The notes: generated by a model not told the origin, from the letters alone. A DNA stretch of 64,000 nt from Polynucleobacter sp. JS-JIR-II-50 (GCF_018687895.1 NZ_CP061307.1:496001-560000); one strand, 5' to 3'. Positions 16,173 to 26,994 are shown, counted from the stretch's first letter. Made by a program: numbers and translations.

Positions 16173-17723
16173 TTATTCTTCTTCGCGCCGCAAGTGCGGG
16201 AAGAGAATCACGTCACGTATATTTGGTGCATCGGTCAGCAGCATGACTAAACGATCGATACCAATACCGCAACCACCAGTTGGAGGCATGCCGTACTCTA
16301 GGGCGCGGATAAAGTCATGGTCAAAGTACATGGCTTCTTCATCGCCAGCTTCTTTTTGTTCCACTTGCTTGCGGAAGCGGTTCGCTTGATCTTCAGCATC
16401 ATTTAACTCAGAGAAGCCATTGGCAATTTCACGGCCGGTAATAAAGAGTTCGAAGCGCTCAGTAATGCCTGGGCGGGTATCGGATTCTCTAGCGAGTGGA
16501 CTAACTTCAATTGGATAATCGATGATATAAGTTGGCTCCCAAAGATGTTCTTCGGCAACCAATTCAAATAAAGCAAGTTGAAGTGCGCCAATGCCTGCAT
16601 TCTTGAGGGTTGGAGCGTCTGGGTTCTCGCCACCTTTTTTCAATTCAGCGCGAATGAAGTTGATGTCATCCAACTGGGATGCATCATAGCTCTTGCCTGA
16701 TTGACCGCAGTACTTGAGGATGGCCCCAGTAATGGTTAGGCGTTGGAATGGTTTGCTCAGATCGAGTTCACGACCTTGATGCGTTAATACAGCAGTGCCT
16801 TGAGCATCCATTGCGGCTGCACGAATCAAGCCTTCTGTGAAGTCCATTAACCAGCGATAGTCTGTATACGCCGCATAGAATTCCATCATGGTGAATTCAG
16901 GGTTATGACGTGGGCTTACGCCTTCGTTGCGGAAGTTGCGGTTGATTTCGAAGACACGTTCAAAACCACCAACTACCAAACGCTTGAGGTAAAGCTCTGG
17001 AGCAATACGCAAGAACATTTGCATGTCGAGTGCGTTGTGGTGAGTAATAAAGGGCTTCGCTGCTGCGCCACCAGGAATCGGGTGGAGCATTGGCGTCTCT
17101 ACTTCCATGAAATCTGCATCCAACATATGGCGACGTAAAGAGGCAATTGCGTTACTACGTGCTTTAAATGTATTGCGACTCTCTGGATTCACAATGAGGT
17201 CTACATAGCGCTGGCGGTATTTAGTCTCTAGGTCTGAGAGGCCATGGAACTTATCTGGTAGTGGGCGCAATGATTTGCTGAGTAAGCGTAAGTTGCTGCA
17301 TTCAACAGACAACTCACCTTTATTGGTCTTAAAGAGATTGCCTTCGGCGGAGATAAAGTCACCCATATCCCAGTGCTTGAAGGCACTATGAACGTCGGCA
17401 CCGCTGAGCTCATCATTGATATAGAACTGAATCTGCCCACTGCGGTCTTGAATAGTGGCAAAGCTGGCTTTACCCATCACGCGTTTGAGAACCATGCGTC
17501 CGGCTACTTTGACATGAACTTTCTTGGCGGCTAATTCTTCTTTAGTCAGACTGTCGTAATGAGCATGCAAGTCAACTGCTAAATGGGTGGGAACAAAGTC
17601 ATTTGGAAATGCAACGCCACCAGCACGAAGCTTGGCCAGTTTTTCACGGCGCTCCGCAATGATGTGATTCTCATCAACTGCTTCAGTAGTTGGGGAAGGG
17701 TCTAAATGGGTTTTATCGTTCAT
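16173..17723 (-). CDS. lysS: Lysyl-tRNA synthetase, class II
   Basis: 516 residues, standard length. An N-terminal OB-fold anticodon-binding domain (about 60-170) is followed by the class II catalytic core: motif 2 in [15 protein letters not shown] near 266 and motif 3 in [12 protein letters not shown] near 487. It charges tRNA-Lys. The gene follows prfB by 33 bases, the same prfB-lysS order as in E. coli. The protein ends LRREEE close to the terminator it shares with the amidohydrolase gene. Confidence 0.97.
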   Translation of the reverse strand: MNDKTHLDPSPTTEAVDENHIIAERREKLAKLRAGGVAFPNDFVPTHLAVDLHAHYDSLTKEELAAKKVHVKVAGRMVLKRVMGKASFATIQDRSGQIQFYINDELSGADVHSAFKHWDMGDFISAEGNLFKTNKGELSVECSNLRLLSKSLRPLPDKFHGLSDLETKYRQRYVDLIVNPESRNTFKARSNAIASLRRHMLDADFMEVETPMLHPIPGGAAAKPFITHHNALDMQMFLRIAPELYLKRLVVGGFERVFEINRNFRNEGVSPRHNPEFTMMEFYAAYTDYRWLMDFTEGLIRAAAMDAQGTAVLTHQGRELDLSKPFQRLTITGAILKYCGQSGKSYDASQLDDINFIRAELKKGGENPDAPTLKNAGIGALQLALFELVAEEHLWEPTYIIDYPIEVSPLARESDTRPGITERFELFITGREIANGFSELNDAEDQANRFRKQVEQKEAGDEEAMYFDHDFIRALEYGMPPTGGCGIGIDRLVMLLTDAPNIRDVILFPHLRREEE

Positions 17724-17756
17724 ATCTATAGCAGTGCGGTAATGGGTGTTCGGTTT

Positions 17757-18861
17757 TTACACGCCTTGTTTCAGGCTGGCTTCAATAAAGGCATCAAGAT
17801 CACCATCTAATACTTTTTGAGTATTAGAGATTTCAACGTTAGTGCGCAAGTCTTTAATACGGCTTTGGTCTAGGACGTAGGAGCGGATTTGATGGCCCCA
17901 GCCCACATCGGTCTTGCTGGCTTCTAATTTATCTTGTTCGGCACGGCGCTTTTGCATCTCATGTTCGTAGAGGCGAGACTTGAGCATGCTCATCGCTTCA
18001 GCACGGTTGCGGTGCTGACTGCGGTCGTTCTGACACTGCACCACAATCCCCGTTGGAATATGGGTTAAACGGACAGCTGAGTCGGTTTTATTAATGTGCT
18101 GACCACCTGCACCAGAAGCGCGGTAGGTATCAGTACGAATATCGGCAGGATTAACGTCGATCTCAATCGAGTCATCAATCTCTGGATACACATAGATAGA
18201 GGCAAAGGATGTGTGGCGACCATTGGAAGAATCAAAAGGGGATTTACGCACCAAGCGATGCACGCCAGTTTCAGAGCGGAGATGTCCGTATGCGTATTCA
18301 CCATCGACTTTAATCGTCGCACTCTTAATGCCTGCAACGTCGCCATCAGACTCTTCGAGTATTTCTGTTTTGTAACCCTTGCGCTCGCAATACTTGAGGT
18401 ATTGACGATAGAGCATACTGGCCCAATCACAGGCTTCGGTACCGCCAGCTCCAGCTTGAATATCGATAAAGCAATTACATGAATCCATCTCGTTGTGGAA
18501 CATGCGACGGAACTCTAGATCGCCGATAGTCTTGCTATAGCTCTCAACATCTTTCTCAATAGCGCCAATCGTTTCAAAATCGCTTTCTTCTTTGGCCATA
18601 TCAAACAGCTCAAGAGCGCTAGTAATATTGGTGTTGAGATCGGTAAGGGTCGCCACTACGCCATCGAGCAATTTCTTCTCTTTGCCCAGGGCTTGTGCTT
18701 TCTTTTGATCATCCCAAATGGTGGGATCTTCCAGAATGGAGTTAACTTCGGTAAGGCGACGTGACTTTACTTCGAAGTCAAAGATACCCCCGAAGAGCTT
18801 GCTCACGGGTGAGCAGATCGGACAAGGTATTTGAAATAGTATTTAGTTGTTCAGCTTCCAT
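17757..18861 (-). CDS. prfB: Peptide chain release factor 2, with programmed +1 frameshift
   Basis: The gene starts at ATG 18861, reads 27 codons to an in-frame TGA (18778-18780), and continues in the +1 frame as GAC to give 367 residues, two more than E. coli RF2. The stop-recognition SPF motif is at about residues 207-209 and the peptidyl-hydrolysis GGQ at about 252-254, in agreement with the E. coli positions. RF2 ends translation at UGA and UAA. The start is unusual: GGGG directly touches the ATG and a TATAAT lies ten bases upstream, so leaderless initiation or coupling to recJ (34 bases away) is possible. Confidence 0.96.
18777..18792 (-). promoter_or_regulatory. RF2 autoregulatory +1 frameshift site
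   Basis: On the minus strand the codons read CGG GGG TAT CTT TGA C. The G-run is the internal Shine-Dalgarno-like stimulator, CTT is the slippery codon and UGA is the RF2-specific stop. When RF2 is scarce, the ribosome slips +1 and makes full-length RF2. All known elements are intact and correctly spaced. Confidence 0.95.
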
Positions 18862-18895
18862 CCCCTGATTATAAGGGGGTTATTGCCTTCGACCC

Positions 18896-20656
18896 TTAGG
18901 TGCTGGCCGCCTCATCATGGGCTTCAATCATGATCTGTACTCGGGCTTGACCCTGATACCTGTCAGTGACAAGGCGATAGGCCAATTTGGCTTTGGCGGG
19001 CAGGCTTTGAGTGCGGTTAAACCAAACAGCGGTGAGTGGTTTACTAGTCGGCCTGGGTTCAGAGCCGCTAATAGGGCGAACCATCAGTCGTAAATGCTTT
19101 TCTTTCATGAGGCTTTGCTGGGTAATCTCAAATTCCCCATAGAAAACAGGCTGAGGGAAACCTTGACCCCAGATCTCTTCGGCTAATAGGTCACCTACTT
19201 CAGAGGTAAATTCAGAGAGCTCCAACGTGCCATCGTGAGCATGGCGACGCTCTAGTAACTCATCCGTCAATAAGCCACTCGCCACTTCCTGAAAGCAGGC
19301 ATCAAACTTTTCGAAATCACTTTTTCGAATCGTAAGGCCTGCAGCCATCGCATGACCACCAAACTTCAAAATTAGCCCCGGCTCTCTTTTAGAAACCAGA
19401 TCTAAGGCATCTCTTAAGTGAAAGCCTGTCAATGAACGACCAGAGCCACGTAATTCTTCACCGGTGCTGCCATCGGCAGGAGCAAACACAATCGCTGGGC
19501 GATTAAAACGTTCCTTCAGTCGTGAAGCCACAATGCCAACAACTCCCTGATGCCATTCTGAGTTCCATAAACAAATACTGGAGCGCTCAGTCATGGTGCC
19601 GTCAAGTTGATCTTCGGCAAGATGAGAGAGGGCAGTTTCTTGCATCCCCGTTTCAATCACACGGCGTTCGCGATTAATGCGATCGAGTTCATGCGCAAGA
19701 TTAAGTGCCTCATCTGCATTGTCAGTGAGGAGCAAGCGAATGCCTAAAGTCATGTCCGCTAGACGCCCGGCGGCATTGAGTCTGGGGCCGATGGCAAAGC
19801 CTAGATCAAAAGTATTTGCTTTGCGTGGGTCTCGAGCCGCCGCCTGAAATAGCGCCTGAATACCTGGTTGAGATATCCCAGCACGGATACGCTTCAAGCC
19901 GTTGGAAACTAAAACGCGATTATTACGATCGAGTTGTGCTACGTCAGCAACTGTTCCCAAAGCAACAAGATCTAATAGGTTTTCTACCTTGGGTTGAGTC
20001 TCGTTTGTAAATTTACCGCGCTTACGAAGTTCAGCGCGTAATGCCACCAGCATGTAAAACATCACACCAACACCAGCAAGAGCTTTGCTTGGAAAGCTAC
20101 AACCTGGTTGGTTGGGATTAACGATTGCTAGCGCCTTCGGTAAGTTATCTCCAGGTAGATGATGGTCGGTCACAATCACTGCCATTCCTAGCTCGCGCGC
20201 GCGATCTACACCTGCTTCACTGGCGATACCGTTATCTACGGTAATGAGGTATTTAGGTTTAGGTGTTTGTTGTGCTGCTAACTCAACAACTTCAGGCGTT
20301 AGACCATACCCCATTGTGAAGCGGTTCGGAACCAGAAACTGAATTGGGGTTTCGGGGCCGCCCAACATACGTAGGCCCCGCAGGCCAACAGCACAGGCGG
20401 TTGCGCCATCACAGTCATAGTCTGCGACGATGAGCATCGGCTCTTTTTTCTCAAGGATATCCGCAAGTAAAGAAGCGGTGTTAATGCAATTCTTCAGTTC
20501 AACTGGTGAAAGCAGTTGTTTTAAATCAAGTGAAAGTTCTTCCGGAGATTCCAGACCTCGAGCAGCATAGAGTCGAGCCAGTAGTGGATGTAAGCCACTC
20601 TGCGCTAACCAGGTGGCGGTGCGCTTTGAGAAGGGGCGTTGGGAAAATAAGCTCAT
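18896..20656 (-). CDS. recJ: Single-stranded-DNA-specific exonuclease RecJ
   Basis: 586 residues, near the family norm. DHH-family motifs are complete: DYDCDG (D79, D81, D83), DHH at 164-166, and GGHAMAAG of the DHHA1 domain near 410. RecJ degrades single-stranded DNA 5' to 3' in RecF-pathway recombination and mismatch repair. It lies between an RpfE-like gene (18 bases upstream) and prfB; recJ-prfB-lysS is also the E. coli order. Confidence 0.96.
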   Translation of the reverse strand: MSLFSQRPFSKRTATWLAQSGLHPLLARLYAARGLESPEELSLDLKQLLSPVELKNCINTASLLADILEKKEPMLIVADYDCDGATACAVGLRGLRMLGGPETPIQFLVPNRFTMGYGLTPEVVELAAQQTPKPKYLITVDNGIASEAGVDRARELGMAVIVTDHHLPGDNLPKALAIVNPNQPGCSFPSKALAGVGVMFYMLVALRAELRKRGKFTNETQPKVENLLDLVALGTVADVAQLDRNNRVLVSNGLKRIRAGISQPGIQALFQAAARDPRKANTFDLGFAIGPRLNAAGRLADMTLGIRLLLTDNADEALNLAHELDRINRERRVIETGMQETALSHLAEDQLDGTMTERSSICLWNSEWHQGVVGIVASRLKERFNRPAIVFAPADGSTGEELRGSGRSLTGFHLRDALDLVSKREPGLILKFGGHAMAAGLTIRKSDFEKFDACFQEVASGLLTDELLERRHAHDGTLELSEFTSEVGDLLAEEIWGQGFPQPVFYGEFEITQQSLMKEKHLRLMVRPISGSEPRPTSKPLTAVWFNRTQSLPAKAKLAYRLVTDRYQGQARVQIMIEAHDEAAST

Positions 20657-20674
20657 ATGAAATTTATGCGTAAC

Positions 20675-21655
20675 TCATGGCTGACTAATTTCTTTCCAAG
20701 TCAGAGGTTCTGCTTTTTTCCAGAAAGCCCAAGATCTTTTATTGAGATCTTTAGCGGTGAAAACTCGCTCTCTAACTTTTCCCTTCACAAAGTCAATAAT
20801 GACAACTTCATCTAGCTGCTTGTCTTCTAATGCTGTACTTAAAAGTGGCCAAGCCGTTTCCGGTTGATCAAGCCAGGCAAAGGAACCAACCAAAGATTTC
20901 TTATCTACAACGATTTTGTGTGGCAGGTTTAATAGTCTTGATAGACCGGCCAGTATGGGGTGTGAGCCGATGAGGCGCTGTGATTGTTTTAGTAATGCTG
21001 GCGCTTGAACATCATTGAGCTTGCCAATGCCACTAATCCAGATCGAGTTGATGCTGGGCATGCCACGTTGTCCGCGCTCCTCATTGACTGGGCCGATATG
21101 CCAAAGCATTTGGATTTCATTTTGTAGTTTGCGCCAACGTTTAGCGATACCTTCTTCTTGAGTATCACGCGGCATCCACCAATCAATATTTCGGCCATGA
21201 GCCTGATCCACGCTGTAACTTGCTAGACTGGAAAATGGGCCAGCAGGAACAAACCAATAATGCTGGTTCTGGAAAAGTACAGAGCCCTGAAAATCTTCTT
21301 CAATAAAAGGGAGTGCTGCTTGCAGAAGCTTGGCCGACTCTTCGGGGGTCAGATCTATCTGATTTTGCCCCATCAAAATAAGGTGATCTCGAGTGGCATG
21401 CAGATGCACTGGCTGTAAGCAGGCAATGACTTCAGTTGGATTGACGGCTGGAGCGGATTGCCCAAGAAGCAAGACCGGGGCAAGCGGGAGCAATTCGCCG
21501 AGCAAAAAGCGCTCATGAGGCAGTCCTTTATGAGGGCTATCTCTACTTTCGAGCTCATCTAGCGCATCTTCCCCTGAAAGCATCAGGGTGAAGCGTCTCA
21601 GCGCAGCTTTGGAGGGGGTGGAATTTGCAGTCATTTCCCTGATTTTAGGTGGCAT
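20675..21655 (-). CDS. RpfE-like conserved protein of unknown function, upstream of recJ
   Basis: 326-residue soluble protein without signal peptide or membrane segment. Position directly before recJ, and general style (LPPxP-rich start, many Trp and Pro, no known enzymatic motif), match the group annotated RpfE-type regulatory protein or cofactor-independent phosphoglycerate mutase-like in Burkholderiales and Xanthomonas; this assignment leans on synteny. Two starts compete: ATG 21655 without a clear site, and ATG 21634 with AGGGA upstream, which would give 319 residues. It diverges from lolC across 46 bases. Confidence 0.6.
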   Translation of the reverse strand: MPPKIREMTANSTPSKAALRRFTLMLSGEDALDELESRDSPHKGLPHERFLLGELLPLAPVLLLGQSAPAVNPTEVIACLQPVHLHATRDHLILMGQNQIDLTPEESAKLLQAALPFIEEDFQGSVLFQNQHYWFVPAGPFSSLASYSVDQAHGRNIDWWMPRDTQEEGIAKRWRKLQNEIQMLWHIGPVNEERGQRGMPSINSIWISGIGKLNDVQAPALLKQSQRLIGSHPILAGLSRLLNLPHKIVVDKKSLVGSFAWLDQPETAWPLLSTALEDKQLDEVVIIDFVKGKVRERVFTAKDLNKRSWAFWKKAEPLTWKEISQP

Positions 21656-21701
21656 TTAGATATTCCATCAGTTTGTCCGCGCGATTCACTAAACTGTAAC
21701 T

Positions 21702-22964
21702 ATGTTGAGACTTCCTATTGAGCTAGAAATTGGCCTACGCTACACCCGATCCAAGCGTCGTAAGACGGTGGGGAAGCGCGATGGTTTCCTATCCTTCATC
21801 TCTGGGATTTCTACGGCCGGTATCGCTTTAGGGGTGGCCGCACTGATTGTGGTTCTATCGGTGATGAATGGTTTCCAAAAGGAAGTACGCGATCGCATGT
21901 TATCGGTGCTGTCTCATGTGGAAATTACCGCTCCTGATGGGCTGGCAAACTGGGAACCACTAGCACTGAAGGTTGCAGCACAACCACACGTTATTGGTGT
22001 TGCGCCAATGGTGAGTTCGCAAGGTTTATTGACTCGCGAAGGAGTGATGCGCGGCGTTGCTATTCGCGGCATCTTGCCTAGCGAAGAAGGTAAGGTTTCG
22101 GATTTACCAAAACAATTTGTTACCGGCAATATTGATGATCTAAAGCCCGGTAGTTTTGGTGTGGCCCTGGGCGCACAACTTGCAGCAATTGTTGGTGCAC
22201 ACGTTGGAGATCGTATTAATTTAATTGTTCCTGAAAGTGATTTAACTCCAGCAGGTGCTATGCCACGGATGCGCACGCTCCAGGTAGTCGGCATTGTTGA
22301 CAGCGGCCATTATGAATACGACAGCTCTCTAGCCATCATGCATTGGAAGGACGCTGCTGCCTTGTTACGCCTACATGATCCATCTGGTCTGCGCGTCAAG
22401 GTGGATGATATGCAGCGGGCCCCAGAGGTCGCCAATGAGTTGGCAGTCATTGTTCCTCAGGCGCTTTGGGTCACTGACTGGTCAAGATCAAACCGCAATT
22501 GGTTTGCAGCAGTTCAGACTGAAAGAAAGATGATGTTCATCATTCTGACTTTAATTATTGCCGTAGCCGCATTTAATTTAGTGTCCACCTTAGTCATGAC
22601 GGTGAACGAGAAGCAAGCTGATATTGCCATTCTGAGAACCATGGGCGCAAGTCCTGGGCTCATTCAAAGAATATTTTTAATTCAGGGATTGGCGATTGGT
22701 CTTTTGGGTTCCTTGGTTGGTGTTGCATTAGGTCTCTTAATTGCTCTGAATATTGATGTCATTGTGCCGGTCATTGAAGCCATTTTCCGTGTGCAGTTTT
22801 TGCCGCGCGAGGTGTATTTCATTAGCGAATTACCTTCCGATGTTAGGGCTAGCGATGTACTGACTGTGGGATTAATGGCATTTGGCCTTTCTGTATTAGC
22901 GACGCTTTACCCAAGTCGTCGTGCTGCCAAGGTGCAACCTGCGGAGGCTCTGCGTTATGAGTGA
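21702..22964 (+). CDS. lolC: Lipoprotein-releasing ABC transporter permease LolC/LolE
   Basis: 420 residues with the LolC/E architecture: an N-terminal membrane helix (about 25-50), a large periplasmic MacB-type core (about 50-270) and three C-terminal helices (about 275-410) with the FtsX-type motif ILRTMGAS near 307. With LolD it extracts outer-membrane lipoproteins from the inner membrane and hands them to LolA. Betaproteobacteria commonly have a single LolC/E-type gene, and only one is present here. lolD overlaps its last bases. Confidence 0.93.
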   Translation: MLRLPIELEIGLRYTRSKRRKTVGKRDGFLSFISGISTAGIALGVAALIVVLSVMNGFQKEVRDRMLSVLSHVEITAPDGLANWEPLALKVAAQPHVIGVAPMVSSQGLLTREGVMRGVAIRGILPSEEGKVSDLPKQFVTGNIDDLKPGSFGVALGAQLAAIVGAHVGDRINLIVPESDLTPAGAMPRMRTLQVVGIVDSGHYEYDSSLAIMHWKDAAALLRLHDPSGLRVKVDDMQRAPEVANELAVIVPQALWVTDWSRSNRNWFAAVQTERKMMFIILTLIIAVAAFNLVSTLVMTVNEKQADIAILRTMGASPGLIQRIFLIQGLAIGLLGSLVGVALGLLIALNIDVIVPVIEAIFRVQFLPREVYFISELPSDVRASDVLTVGLMAFGLSVLATLYPSRRAAKVQPAEALRYE

Positions 22965-23652
22965 TTTAAATAACTTAGTGCTGAAGGCCAGAGGTTTAGC
23001 CAAGACCTATGGTCTAGGACCCACTTCCGTAGAGGTATTAAAAGCGATTGATTTGGATATTTCTCCATCGGAGAAGGTGGCTATCGTCGGTTCTTCAGGT
23101 TCTGGCAAGAGCACCCTACTTCATTTATTGGGCGGCTTAGATACTCCAAGTTCTGGTTCCGTCATTTTGGCTGGTTCTAACTTGAATAATTTATCAGTGA
23201 AGAAGTTAGATCAACTGCGTAACCATAGTCTTGGGTTTATTTATCAGTTCCATCATCTCTTAGATGAATTCAGTGCTGCAGAGAATGTAGCTTTGCCTTT
23301 GCGTATTCGCGGCCTTAGTAATGACGAGTCAATGGATCGCGCTAGCAAGATGCTTAAAGCGGTTGGCTTGGCTGCACGTGAACTCCATACCCCAGGAGAG
23401 TTGTCTGGAGGAGAGCGTCAACGTGTGGCGGTAGCTCGTGCCTTGGTTGGTAATCCCGCTTGCGTTCTGGCGGATGAGCCAACAGGCAATCTCGATACTG
23501 AGACTGCAGACGGCGTATTTGATTTGATGTTGGACATCGCTCGAGATCAAGGCACAGCCTTTGTGATTGTGACGCATGACCCGGTGCGCGCCAAGCGTTG
23601 TGATCGGATCTTGCATTTAGAGCGTGGAGTATTAAAGCCATTCTCAGTGTGA
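22957..23652 (+). CDS. lolD: Lipoprotein-releasing ABC transporter ATP-binding protein
   Basis: The start at 22957 overlaps the lolC stop and has GGAGG 9 bases upstream; an earlier in-frame ATG lies inside lolC and has no site. 231 residues, standard for LolD. Walker [10 protein letters not shown], the LolD-type [12 protein letters not shown]-loop region, signature LSGGERQR, Walker [10 protein letters not shown] and the switch His in VTHD are all present. It powers LolC/E in lipoprotein release. Confidence 0.95.
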   Translation: MSDLNNLVLKARGLAKTYGLGPTSVEVLKAIDLDISPSEKVAIVGSSGSGKSTLLHLLGGLDTPSSGSVILAGSNLNNLSVKKLDQLRNHSLGFIYQFHHLLDEFSAAENVALPLRIRGLSNDESMDRASKMLKAVGLAARELHTPGELSGGERQRVAVARALVGNPACVLADEPTGNLDTETADGVFDLMLDIARDQGTAFVIVTHDPVRAKRCDRILHLERGVLKPFSV

Positions 23653-23663
23653 GTGGGCGTCCC

Positions 23664-24509
23664 ATGTGGATCGATACCCATTGCCATCTAGATGCCCCTG
23701 AGTTTGCGACTTCATTGCCGACAATTATTCAGGCGGCTGCTGAAAAAAACGTTAAAGCAATACTGTTGTCTGCTGTGAAGGTGGCAGATTGTTCTAATGT
23801 CAAAGAGCTAGCTCATCAATATAGTCAAGAGATACCGGGTTTGGTTTATACCCTAGGAATACACCCGCTCTATACCAATCAAGCCCAAGAGGGCGACATC
23901 GAGACGCTTGAGAAAAGAATTGTTGAATCCCTATCTGATCCTCGCTTCGTGGGTGTCGGTGAAATTGGATTGGATTATTTTGTTGAGGATTTAGATCCTC
24001 ATAAGCAGGGGTTCTTTTTCGATGCGCAATTGGATTTGGCTCAGAAGTATCAATTGCCTGTAATCCTGCATGTACGTCGCTCTCAGGATGCAATCTTGAA
24101 AGCTTTACGTCGCCGCAATATCCCCGGCGGAATAGCGCATGCTTTTAACGGCAGCTTTCAGCAGGCCGAGCAATTTATTGAGCTTGGATTTAAATTAGGA
24201 TTTGGCGGTGCAGCGACTTATGAGCGCGCTTTACAAATTCGTAGACTCTTAAAAGAACTGCCGCTCGATAGTATCGTTACCGAAACTGACGCTCCCGATA
24301 TTCCACCTGCATGGCTTAGAGAGGAGGGCATTGTTTGTAATGAGTCTGCTTTTCTACCGCGTATTGCAAAAGAGCTTGCCTCAGTTAGGGGTGTTAGTGA
24401 CGACGAATTTGCTTCGGCGGTATGGGGTAATGCAATGCAAGTGTTGCCACGCTGGTCTGCCCTCTGCGCAGGTATTCCTCAGCTCTCAAGTCTCAACTTA
24501 GCCTCTTAA
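23664..24509 (+). CDS. TatD family metal-dependent hydrolase/DNase
   Basis: 281 residues. The protein opens MWIDTHCHLD, the classical TatD N-terminus with metal ligands H6 and H8; GVGEIGLD (Glu ligand), ILHVRRS, AHAFNGS and TETDAP provide the others. TatD enzymes are 3'-5' nucleases or D-aminoacyl-tRNA-type hydrolases. A GTG start at 23649, overlapping the lolD stop, is an alternative that adds five residues. The lolC-lolD-tatD-comEC run appears to be one transcription unit. Confidence 0.9.
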   Translation: MWIDTHCHLDAPEFATSLPTIIQAAAEKNVKAILLSAVKVADCSNVKELAHQYSQEIPGLVYTLGIHPLYTNQAQEGDIETLEKRIVESLSDPRFVGVGEIGLDYFVEDLDPHKQGFFFDAQLDLAQKYQLPVILHVRRSQDAILKALRRRNIPGGIAHAFNGSFQQAEQFIELGFKLGFGGAATYERALQIRRLLKELPLDSIVTETDAPDIPPAWLREEGIVCNESAFLPRIAKELASVRGVSDDEFASAVWGNAMQVLPRWSALCAGIPQLSSLNLAS

Positions 24510-24513
24510 TTTC

Positions 24514-26994
24514 TTGCGCTTAGCTATTGCGGCATTTATCGCCGGGGGATCGCTTCTTCTCTTTTTGCCACAACCACCCGAATATTGGGTGTATTCATGC
24601 GTGGGTGTTGGCATTTCTTGTTTATTGTCTAGTTGGTTTGTTTCTCAGGAATCTCCTCTTCGAAAATTTGGAGTGATTGTTTTGTTGTTTGTAGCAGGCT
24701 TTGCATGGAATGCTTTGTATGCTGAAAATCGCTTAGAGAATGTGCTTGCCACAGAGCTGGAAGGCAGGGAGTTAAAGCTTGAGGGCAGAGTCGCAGCATT
24801 GCCGCAAGGTAATTCATCGGGCGCCAAGTTTGCCTTTGAGGTTGATGACATCATCTCTGGAAAAGAAGTTCTCAAGCGCTTTCCAAAAAGAATCTATTTA
24901 AGTTGGCAGCCTGCTTGGAGAAATCCTCAGGCAATACCCAAAATCATCCCGGGCCAACGCTGGAGAATCAAGGCGAAGCTAAAGCGCCCTTATGGGTCTC
25001 TCAACCCACATACCTTTGATTTTGAGCGTTGGTCTTTTCATCAAGACTTTGGAGCTAGTGGATCAGTAAGGTCTGGTGAGTTATTGCTGGATAAAGATAT
25101 CGCTTGGACAGAGTTTGAGTTACGCATGGAACTTGCGCGCTGGCATTTGCGTCAAAAGATTCAGTCGATGCTACCGGATGATGCAAGGTATGTCGGTGTT
25201 TTGATTGCTTTGGTAATGGGTGATCAGAACGCCATCAATCAAGATGACTGGCAAGTATTTAATGCAACGGGTATTGGGCATCTCATCTCCATCTCTGGGC
25301 TTCATGTAACTATGTTGGCAGGTGTTGGTGCTTCATGTGCAGCATTTATATGGCGTCGACGCACTTGGCCTTTGATTGCTCCGGTCAGCAAAGTTGCGGC
25401 AGTAGCGGGGTTTGTGACTGCGTTTATCTATGCATGGTTAGCAGGATTTCAGATTCCGGCGCAAAGAACGATGTATATGGTTGGGGTGGTGGCATTTGCG
25501 CTATGGACTGGCCGAAATCCACGCTCCTTTGATATCTGGTGGTGGGCTCTGGCATTCGTGTTGCTCATCGATCCTATGGCCCCCTACACGCCAGGCTTTT
25601 GGTTATCTTTCGGTGCTGTAGCTGCCATTCTGTATGCCATGGGAGATTCTTCCGGTTTATTGGGTATCCCTACGGGAAGAGAATTGGAGGCGCATTGGAT
25701 GCATCGTATGGGGCAAGCTCTTCGTGAGGCGTGTCGTGTCCAAGCTGTTGTCACACTGGCGCTGCTGCCATTGACTTTGTATTGGTTTTACCAAGTCTCG
25801 ATTGTTTCACCATTGGCTAATGCATTTGCTATTCCGCTGGTCAGTTATATCGTGACTCCGCTGGCAATTACTGGCGCCTTGCTTCCAGAGTTTATCGGCC
25901 GCTGGCTCTTATTGCCGGCGCATTCATCCATGGAATATCTTGCACTCATCCTGGAATGGATGGCGAGTTGGAGTTGGTCTGTGGCTTGGTCAAAGCAGCC
26001 TGAGTGGTGGGTGCTGGTGATTGCTGGATGTGGAATTGTGTATGCAATTCGACCTGGTCCGATTGGAGAAACGTGGAAAGGTCGATTGCTTGGTGTCTTT
26101 TTATCTATCCCCTTATTTTTTTGGCCAACCCAGTTATTTGGAGATGGATATCTCGCTCAAGGAGAGTTTAGGGCGAGTATTTTTGATATTGGTCAAGGCA
26201 CTGCAGTTCTGCTTGAGACTGCCAATAGAAGATTGCTCTATGACACAGGACCTATTCAAGGCAAGAAGGATGATGCAGGTCAGAGAGTGATTCTTCCCTA
26301 TTTACGTGGCAAGGGAATTCATCATATTGATCGCATGGTGATTAGTCATAGCGATAGTGATCATATTGGTGGGGCTGCAACACTTCTGCAGAGTATTCAA
26401 TTTGATTTGATGATGGGATCTTTGCCTAGCGCTAATCCACTACTTCAAAATTTATATAAAAGAAAGATTCCAGCCATTCCTTGTCGCTTCGGTCAGCGCT
26501 GGAAATGGGATGGTGTCGAGTTTGCCATCTGGCATCCTCATGAGGCAGCGGTATTTGCAGATCAATACCCTGGCAAGCCCAATGAAATGAGTTGCGTGCT
26601 TGAGGTACGCAATCAACAAAGCTCGCTCTGGTTAACGGGTGATGTTGAAAAGCAAGGTGAAGCAGAAATTACCGAGCGCTTAGATGAAAAAATGTTGCAT
26701 GAAATTGGTGACAGGGAATTAGTTTTTATGGCGCCACATCATGGCAGCAAAACCTCCTCTTCCTTGGCGCTCCTGCAAAGATTGGAACCTCATCAGGCTT
26801 TTGCACAAAATGGCTATCGCAATCGTTATGGACATCCACATCCAGATGTCACGGCACGCTATCAGAGCTTGGGAATTCCTTTCTACCAAACCCCGAAAAC
26901 AGGCGCCCAGACTTGGCTATTTAAAAATAATTCAAAATCTTCGACACGATTTTTGCGGCATGATATAAAACGGTTATGGCATCGATCGATGTGA
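24514..26994 (+). CDS. comEC: DNA internalisation competence protein ComEC/Rec2
   Basis: 826 residues from a TTG start, with the three expected parts: an N-terminal DUF4131-type region with membrane helices (about 1-190), the polytopic competence channel domain (about 210-500, with GHLISISGLHVTM) and a C-terminal metallo-beta-lactamase-like domain (about 545-800) with SHSDSDHIGG and MAPHHGS. It carries single-stranded DNA across the inner membrane. Full length and intact motifs suggest natural competence is possible; no pilus or comEA genes are in this window. Confidence 0.93.
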   Translation: MRLAIAAFIAGGSLLLFLPQPPEYWVYSCVGVGISCLLSSWFVSQESPLRKFGVIVLLFVAGFAWNALYAENRLENVLATELEGRELKLEGRVAALPQGNSSGAKFAFEVDDIISGKEVLKRFPKRIYLSWQPAWRNPQAIPKIIPGQRWRIKAKLKRPYGSLNPHTFDFERWSFHQDFGASGSVRSGELLLDKDIAWTEFELRMELARWHLRQKIQSMLPDDARYVGVLIALVMGDQNAINQDDWQVFNATGIGHLISISGLHVTMLAGVGASCAAFIWRRRTWPLIAPVSKVAAVAGFVTAFIYAWLAGFQIPAQRTMYMVGVVAFALWTGRNPRSFDIWWWALAFVLLIDPMAPYTPGFWLSFGAVAAILYAMGDSSGLLGIPTGRELEAHWMHRMGQALREACRVQAVVTLALLPLTLYWFYQVSIVSPLANAFAIPLVSYIVTPLAITGALLPEFIGRWLLLPAHSSMEYLALILEWMASWSWSVAWSKQPEWWVLVIAGCGIVYAIRPGPIGETWKGRLLGVFLSIPLFFWPTQLFGDGYLAQGEFRASIFDIGQGTAVLLETANRRLLYDTGPIQGKKDDAGQRVILPYLRGKGIHHIDRMVISHSDSDHIGGAATLLQSIQFDLMMGSLPSANPLLQNLYKRKIPAIPCRFGQRWKWDGVEFAIWHPHEAAVFADQYPGKPNEMSCVLEVRNQQSSLWLTGDVEKQGEAEITERLDEKMLHEIGDRELVFMAPHHGSKTSSSLALLQRLEPHQAFAQNGYRNRYGHPHPDVTARYQSLGIPFYQTPKTGAQTWLFKNNSKSSTRFLRHDIKRLWHRSM

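Noticed and set aside
17757..18861. prfB as a pseudogene broken by a frameshift
   Set aside because: The break is the conserved RF2 programmed site with all elements in place, and both protein parts match RF2 without gaps.
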